This document shows, one piece after another, positions 49,150 to 52,809 of a DNA stretch of 52,809 nucleotides. Numbering within the stretch: position 1 is the first letter of the stretch; every line of letters starts with the position of its first letter. The notes below the pieces were generated by a model. It saw only the letters and a program-made list of their open reading frames with translations, did no database searches and was not told the DNA's origin. Location: positions 1 through 52,809 of the forward strand of contig JADLDB010000040.1 in assembly GCA_020846875.1 (NCBI GenBank). Direction: 5' to 3'. This DNA comes from Myxococcales bacterium (GTDB lineage: Bacteria > Myxococcota > Myxococcia > Myxococcales > Myxococcaceae). Position numbers and translations under genes: made by a program.

Positions 49150-50147
49150 GTCATGTGAAGGACGGAGCTGCGGGCATTGCCTCCCTCTCCCGCATCGGGG
49201 GAGAGGGGAAGATCCCGACGAAGGCGATCGCGGTGGCGCCGCCGTCGATCGGCAACGTGGCCGTGGGCTTCGACGTCCTGGGGCACAGCGTTCAAGGCGC
49301 GGGGGATCGGGTCACGGTGAGACGCACGACGGACGGGCGCGTCACGATCAAAGCGATCCGCGGAATCGCCGAACAACTCCCGCTCGACGCGGAATCCAAC
49401 ACCGCCGGTCGCGCGCTGCTCGGCCTGCTTCCCCACGCCCCACCGAGGACGGGCTTCGAAGTCGAGCTCGACAAAGGGATCGCGCTCGGGTCCGGCATGG
49501 GAGGCAGCGCGGCCTCGGCGGTCGCGGCAGTCGTTGCGGCCAACGCGCTGCTCCCCCGTCCTGTCGGCCTCTCGACGCTCTACGAGTTGTCGATGGAAGG
49601 TGAAGCAGCGGCGAGCGGCAGCAAACACGGGGACAACGTGGGGCCGATGCTTCTGGGCGGCCTGGTGATCGCGCCGGCGAAGGGGGCGCCGGTGCGCGTA
49701 CCGGTGCCTGACTGGCTGCACGTCGCGTTGGTGCACCCGCACGTGGTGTTGGAGACGCGCCGGTCCCGCGCGGCGCTCAAGGGTGCCTACGAGCTGCACG
49801 ACTTCGTGGTGCAGAGCGAAGGCCTGGCCCTGCTGATGGCTGGTTGTTTCACGAGCGACGCGCTCCTCATCCGCCGTGGTTTCCGCGATGTGCTCGTGGA
49901 GCCGCGACGTGCGCCGCTGATCCCCCAGTTCGCGAAGGTGAAGCAGGCGGCGCTGGACTGCGGAGCCCTGGGCTCGAGCATCTCGGGAGGCGGGCCGAGC
50001 GTGTTCGCCTGGTTCGAGGATCGGACCACCACGGAGCGCGCGGCAAGGGAGATGACGTTGGCCTTCAAGGAGGCGGGGATCGAGTCGGACAGCCTGGTAT
50101 CGCCGGTGGCGGGGCCCAAGGCGGAGGTGATCTCGTGCGATGCGTGA
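49146..50147 (+). CDS. thrB: Homoserine kinase (GHMP family) with repeat-derived N-terminus
   Basis: 333 residues from a GTG at 49146 in a GTGA overlap with thrA; a GTG at 49155 is also possible. About 25 residues precede the normal start of the fold ('AIAVAPPSIGNVAVGFDVLG'). Residues about 12-22 ('SLSRIGGEGK') are encoded by a palindromic repeat. GHMP motifs: 'GIALGSGMGGSAASAVAAVV' (ATP-binding motif 2, trimmed) and 'SGGGPSVFAWF' (motif 3). It phosphorylates homoserine for threonine synthase. An internal start after the repeat is possible but no good ribosome site is seen. Confidence 0.95.
   Translation: MSHVKDGAAGIASLSRIGGEGKIPTKAIAVAPPSIGNVAVGFDVLGHSVQGAGDRVTVRRTTDGRVTIKAIRGIAEQLPLDAESNTAGRALLGLLPHAPPRTGFEVELDKGIALGSGMGGSAASAVAAVVAANALLPRPVGLSTLYELSMEGEAAASGSKHGDNVGPMLLGGLVIAPAKGAPVRVPVPDWLHVALVHPHVVLETRRSRAALKGAYELHDFVVQSEGLALLMAGCFTSDALLIRRGFRDVLVEPRRAPLIPQFAKVKQAALDCGALGSSISGGGPSVFAWFEDRTTTERAAREMTLAFKEAGIESDSLVSPVAGPKAEVISCDA
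49183..49210. repeat. GC-rich palindromic repeat, copy 2 (within thrB)
   Basis: CCCTCTCCC (49183-49191) pairs with GGGAGAGGG (49199-49207) across a 7-nt loop. Translated in the thrB frame, it contributes 'SLSRIGGEGK' to the N-terminal extension. Same element type as at 46119 and 50484. Confidence 0.7.
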
Positions 50148-51430
50148 GCACGCGAGGGGGTGACGAGCGCTCGTTGACGGAGGCGATCGCGGCGGGGCTG
50201 GCGAGGGACGGCGGGCTCTTCATGCCGGCGATGCCGCTGCCACGGGCCGCGGGGCGCCCTGCAGGCGCGGCGCTCGCGGCGACGGCGCAGTGGCTCCTGG
50301 GGCCGTACTTCGAAGGCGAGGTGTTGGAGTCGAAGCTGGGGGCCCTCTGCGAGGCGGCGTTCACCTTCGACGCGCCGGTCCGGTGGTTGCCGTCGCCGGC
50401 GGATCGTCTCGACGGCCTGCTGGAGCTCTTCCACGGCCCCACGGCGGCCTTCAAAGACTTCGGCGCCCGCTTCCTCGCCGAGACTCTTTCCCGCTCCCCC
50501 TGGGGAGAGGGGCAGAGAGAGGGGCGGACAGTCCTGGTCGCGACGTCTGGCGACACGGGCGCCGCCGTCGCGGCGGCCTTCCACCGGCGCCCAGGTTTCC
50601 GGGTGATCATCCTCTACCCGGATGGGCGCGTCTCCACCCGCCAGGCACACCAGCTCGGCGCCTTCGGCGACAACGTCCGCACCTTCCGAGTGTCCGGCAC
50701 GTTCGACGACTGCCAGCGCCTCGCGAAGGAGGCCTTTGCGGACGACGTGCTGCGAAACACTCTGCACCTCACCTCGGCGAACAGCATCAGCCTGGGGCGG
50801 CTCCTTCCGCAGATGGCGTACTACGCGCACGCCTCGCTGCGGCTGGCGGACGAGAAGAAGTCATCGGTCTCCTTCGTGATTCCCACGGGCAACCTGGGGA
50901 ACGCCTTCGCGTGCCTGATGGCGCGCGCGATGGGGCTGCCGATCGATCGAGTCGTCCTCGCGACGAACGCGAACAGAGTCCTCCCGGACTTCCTGCGGAG
51001 CGGGCAGTACACGCCGGCGGCGTCGATCGCGACGTTGGCGAACGCGATGGACGTAGGAGCGCCGTCCAACCTGGAGCGGCTGCGCGCGATGTTCGCGAAC
51101 GCGGCGAGCGCGGTCGACGCCGACTGGGTGGACGACGAGACGATCCGCGCGACGATCCGTCGCACCTGGAGCGAAGCAGGGGTGGCGTTGTGTCCCCACA
51201 CGGCGTGCGGGGTGGAGGTGCTGCGTCGCGTGCGGGCGCAGGGCGGGAAGGGGACCTGGCTGGCCGCCGCCACCGCGCACCCGGCGAAGTTCGACAGCAT
51301 CGTGGAGCCGCTGATCGGCCAGAAGGTGGAAGTCCCACCGGCGCTGGCGGAGTTGCTCAGGCGGCCCAGCCGTGCGGAGCCGCTCGAGCCCACCCTCGAC
51401 GCCCTGCGCTCGGCGCTGGCGCGACCGTAG
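50135..51430 (+). CDS. thrC: Threonine synthase with repeat-derived insert
   Basis: 431 residues from a GTG at 50135, seven bases after GGAGG; the protein then begins 'RCVSTRGGDERS', close to the family's usual 'RYVSTRG'. A GTG at 50144 that overlaps the thrB stop by four bases is the alternative. PLP-binding Lys107 lies in 'HGPTAAFKDFGARF'; the phosphate loop is 'ATSGDTGAAVAAAF'; 'TSANSISLGRLLPQ' and 'FVIPTGNLGNAFA' follow. It converts phosphohomoserine to threonine. Between 'FLAETLS' and 'TVLVATSGDTG' there is a short insert 'RSPWGEGQREG' encoded by a palindromic repeat. Confidence 0.96.
   Translation: MRCVSTRGGDERSLTEAIAAGLARDGGLFMPAMPLPRAAGRPAGAALAATAQWLLGPYFEGEVLESKLGALCEAAFTFDAPVRWLPSPADRLDGLLELFHGPTAAFKDFGARFLAETLSRSPWGEGQREGRTVLVATSGDTGAAVAAAFHRRPGFRVIILYPDGRVSTRQAHQLGAFGDNVRTFRVSGTFDDCQRLAKEAFADDVLRNTLHLTSANSISLGRLLPQMAYYAHASLRLADEKKSSVSFVIPTGNLGNAFACLMARAMGLPIDRVVLATNANRVLPDFLRSGQYTPAASIATLANAMDVGAPSNLERLRAMFANAASAVDADWVDDETIRATIRRTWSEAGVALCPHTACGVEVLRRVRAQGGKGTWLAAATAHPAKFDSIVEPLIGQKVEVPPALAELLRRPSRAEPLEPTLDALRSALARP
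50484..50525. repeat. GC-rich palindromic repeat, copy 3 (within thrC)
   Basis: CTCCCC (50494-50499) pairs with GGGGAG (50502-50507), followed by AGGGGCAGAGAGAGGGG. Left flank CTCTTTCCCG. It encodes 'LSRSPWGEGQREG' in the thrC frame. More degraded than copies 1 and 2, with the same order of parts. Confidence 0.65.
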
Positions 51431-51542
51431 TAATTTGTAACACGGAGGCGGATAGGCACAGCTGCGGCATACCAGTAGTGCCATTGACGCTGACAATCCA
51501 CAAAAGTGACGTGACGCGCCAACAAGCCGGGGAGGGCGGACC

Positions 51543-52034
51543 ATGCACCAGCGTCGAGGCGCGGAGTGGGGTTGTCTCGCAGTGGTCCTGTTGGCGAACT
51601 GCTCAAAGGGGCCAGAGGAGGACCCGCCGAAACAGGCTCTCGCGTGGCGGTCGTCAAGTGAGGCGCAAGGGCTTCGAGCCGGCGGAGCCGTCGGGACCGA
51701 TTGCACGGCGGGCGGCGAACGCTCCTGTCATACGGGCGTGTGTGCCCACGTTCTCGCCGAGTACGACCGAGGATACTTCTGCAGCGCCGCCTGCCAGAGC
51801 GACAAGCACTGTCCTCTGGACTGGACGTGCCGTCCGATGCTGCCGGGGCGCGACGATCTGGGCATCTGCTTTCCCCCACCGGGTTGGACGGCACGTGAGT
51901 TGGATTTGCAGGCGGTCTTCAGGCCGGTAGCTCGTCCATGGCGCATCGTTGACGATCCGGGTCTTTCGGCGTCCCCTGACGGAGGCGCTCGTGGTGGTTC
52001 TTTTTCGGAACTGGTTGACGGGGGCCTCCAATGA
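51543..52034 (+). CDS. Cys-rich lipoprotein
   Basis: 163 residues from an ATG with GGAGGG a few bases upstream. Lipoprotein signal with 'GCLAVVLLANC' (lipobox LANC). The mature part holds a compact Cys-rich region with at least six Cys ('TDCTAGGERSCHTGVC', 'FCSAACQSDKHCPLDWTCR', 'GICFPP'), a pattern seen in secreted myxobacterial proteins. Codon bias is weaker than in the thr genes, which suggests acquired DNA. The stop overlaps the next ATG (ATGA), so it is translated with the RHS-like fragment. The 112-bp space before it holds no feature I can support. Confidence 0.75.
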   Translation: MHQRRGAEWGCLAVVLLANCSKGPEEDPPKQALAWRSSSEAQGLRAGGAVGTDCTAGGERSCHTGVCAHVLAEYDRGYFCSAACQSDKHCPLDWTCRPMLPGRDDLGICFPPPGWTARELDLQAVFRPVARPWRIVDDPGLSASPDGGARGGSFSELVDGGLQ

Positions 52035-52732
52035 AGCCGGCACACGTACTTCTTGTGGGATTCGCGGCCTCGTCGATCGCGCTGGCGGATGGCGTCACCA
52101 CCCGCCGGTGGAGCAGGCTTCCGAAGATCGACAAGTGCAGCCCTCACTATGCTGGCGATCCCGTTCTGATTTCTGGTCCGTGGCCAACCTCCGTCAGCCA
52201 GACTGAAGACGCAAGAATCTCACTGCCCCGGAGCGACTTTCGGTTCACCCGGACCTTTGTCGCCGACCAGTTTGCTTTGGGGCAGGTCACGCCAACGGCC
52301 TTGCCGCCGGAGTGCCGGGAATCAGTGCTGCCGAGTGGGGAGTGGGCATTTGCTCGCCCCAACTGGGTTCACAGCCTGATGAGCCGGGTCGACACGCGAT
52401 GCTCGACGTACACCCGGGTCTTCACGACCGAGGTCGAGACTCGCTTCTTCGGTCCGGTCCCGTCGGTCAGCCCCGGAAGCAGCGCCTGGGTTCCGAGGAT
52501 CGCCGAAGCCCTTTCCGAGCCTTCGAGGCTTCTCGTGAAGAAGGACGCCTCCGGCAACCTCAGCTTCGTCTGGTACCACGAGGACGGCCGAACTTTCACC
52601 TTCCACCCGCGCGTAGCCAGTGGGACCTACTACCTCACGAGCGAAACCGATGCCCAGGGCCGCAAGTCGTACGACGTCAACAGTTGGGGTGTCGGGTTGG
52701 CTCAGGGAGCCACCACCTGTTGTGTGAGCTGA
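52031..52732 (+). CDS. RHS/YD-type protein N-terminal region, short
   Basis: 233 residues from an ATG in an ATGA overlap with the lipoprotein gene. Signal peptide ('AHVLLVGFAASSIALA'). The middle and end resemble the N-terminal part of RHS/YD-repeat proteins: 'SDFRFTRTFVADQF', 'WAFARPNWVHSLMSRVDTR', 'LSFVWYHEDGRTFTFHP' and 'YYLTSETDAQGRKSYDV'. Full RHS proteins exceed 1,000 residues and carry many YD repeats and a toxic tip; here the frame stops after 'GATTCCVS', so it is a truncated or early-terminated copy. The 77 bp to the edge show no continuation in any plus frame. Weak codon bias. Confidence 0.6.
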   Translation: MKPAHVLLVGFAASSIALADGVTTRRWSRLPKIDKCSPHYAGDPVLISGPWPTSVSQTEDARISLPRSDFRFTRTFVADQFALGQVTPTALPPECRESVLPSGEWAFARPNWVHSLMSRVDTRCSTYTRVFTTEVETRFFGPVPSVSPGSSAWVPRIAEALSEPSRLLVKKDASGNLSFVWYHEDGRTFTFHPRVASGTYYLTSETDAQGRKSYDVNSWGVGLAQGATTCCVS

Positions 52733-52809
52733 CGAAGCGAAGGGCCCGTTCGTGCCGGAGCGGCGCCGAGGACGCGGTCGAGGAGCAGCCAGCGGCTCTC
52801 GGCGTTGCG

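Noticed and set aside
46119-50525. The three palindromes considered as a CRISPR or regulatory operator set
   Set aside because: Spacing is irregular, no spacer structure or cas genes exist, and two copies lie deep in coding sequence.
52702-52809. Minus-strand frame open to the right edge, 35 codons
   Set aside because: The outer 18 codons have coding-like G/C endings, but the frame is too short, overlaps the RHS fragment and matches nothing I know; it may be the end of a gene outside the window.
1-52809. Search by eye for rRNA genes, insertion sequences, prophage genes and CRISPR arrays
   Set aside because: No transposase, integrase, rRNA segment or direct-repeat array was seen; only two tRNAs and the small palindromes.

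Overview
The window is GC-rich DNA (third codon positions nearly all G or C) from a Gram-negative bacterium. It very probably belongs to the Myxococcota: it has Ser/Thr kinases, an FHA sigma-54 activator, paired PilZ proteins, HEAT-repeat signalling proteins, many lipoproteins, an RHS-type gene start and frequent GTG/TTG starts with 4-bp gene overlaps. The assignment rests on gene content only. Most of the window is stable chromosomal backbone. The right end (about 51431-52809) has looser codon bias and looks accessory.

Layout. 1-1845: HTH protein, small conserved protein and an RluA-family pseudouridine synthase (+). 1849-5464: a minus-strand unit of a cyclic-nucleotide-binding protein, a HEAT-repeat protein and a degenerate HD-GYP protein; the last two appear to share an N-terminal domain. 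5561-8722: a half-size TMEM165/GDT1 protein and a large NTT-type transporter fused to HEAT repeats. 8737-12677: a MoxR-DUF58-transglutaminase operon (-). 12741-14489: a MutL lacking its endonuclease motifs. 14554-17358: five tightly coupled genes of unknown function, probably an envelope-spanning set. 17369-19629: two lipoproteins (-). 19677-24940: FHA-GAF-sigma-54 activator, TPR membrane protein, Ser/Thr kinase and a small TPR protein (-). 25013-26176: two hypotheticals. 26285-31738: lepA, lepB, a small membrane protein, carA and a hypothetical (+). 31747-33393: divergent PilZ genes and a phosphoesterase. 33448-37863: lipoprotein, psd, hisS, TlpA-like thioredoxin and miaA. 37856-42235: TPR membrane protein, tRNA-Leu(CAA), a pseudokinase, an outer-membrane-protein remnant, an RsmB-like methyltransferase, a coiled-coil protein and tRNA-Ala(GGC). 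42312-44659: FKBP isomerase, class I aldolase and an exported protein (-). 44724-46659: TolC-like protein and DUF1439 lipoprotein. 46702-51430: thrA-thrB-thrC. 51543-52732: Cys-rich lipoprotein and an RHS N-terminal fragment.

The most unusual points are these. The cNMP / HEAT / degenerate HD-GYP unit has a shared N-terminal domain and may relate to a split NTT-HEAT-cNMP protein next door. The five-gene envelope cluster at 14554-17358 matches nothing I recognise. Several enzyme or sensor folds have lost their catalytic or ligand residues: HD-GYP, FHA, a kinase and the MutL nuclease. A small GC-rich palindrome occurs three times, and two copies lie inside the thrB and thrC reading frames. All six convergent protein-gene pairs abut or overlap, with no room for a terminator.
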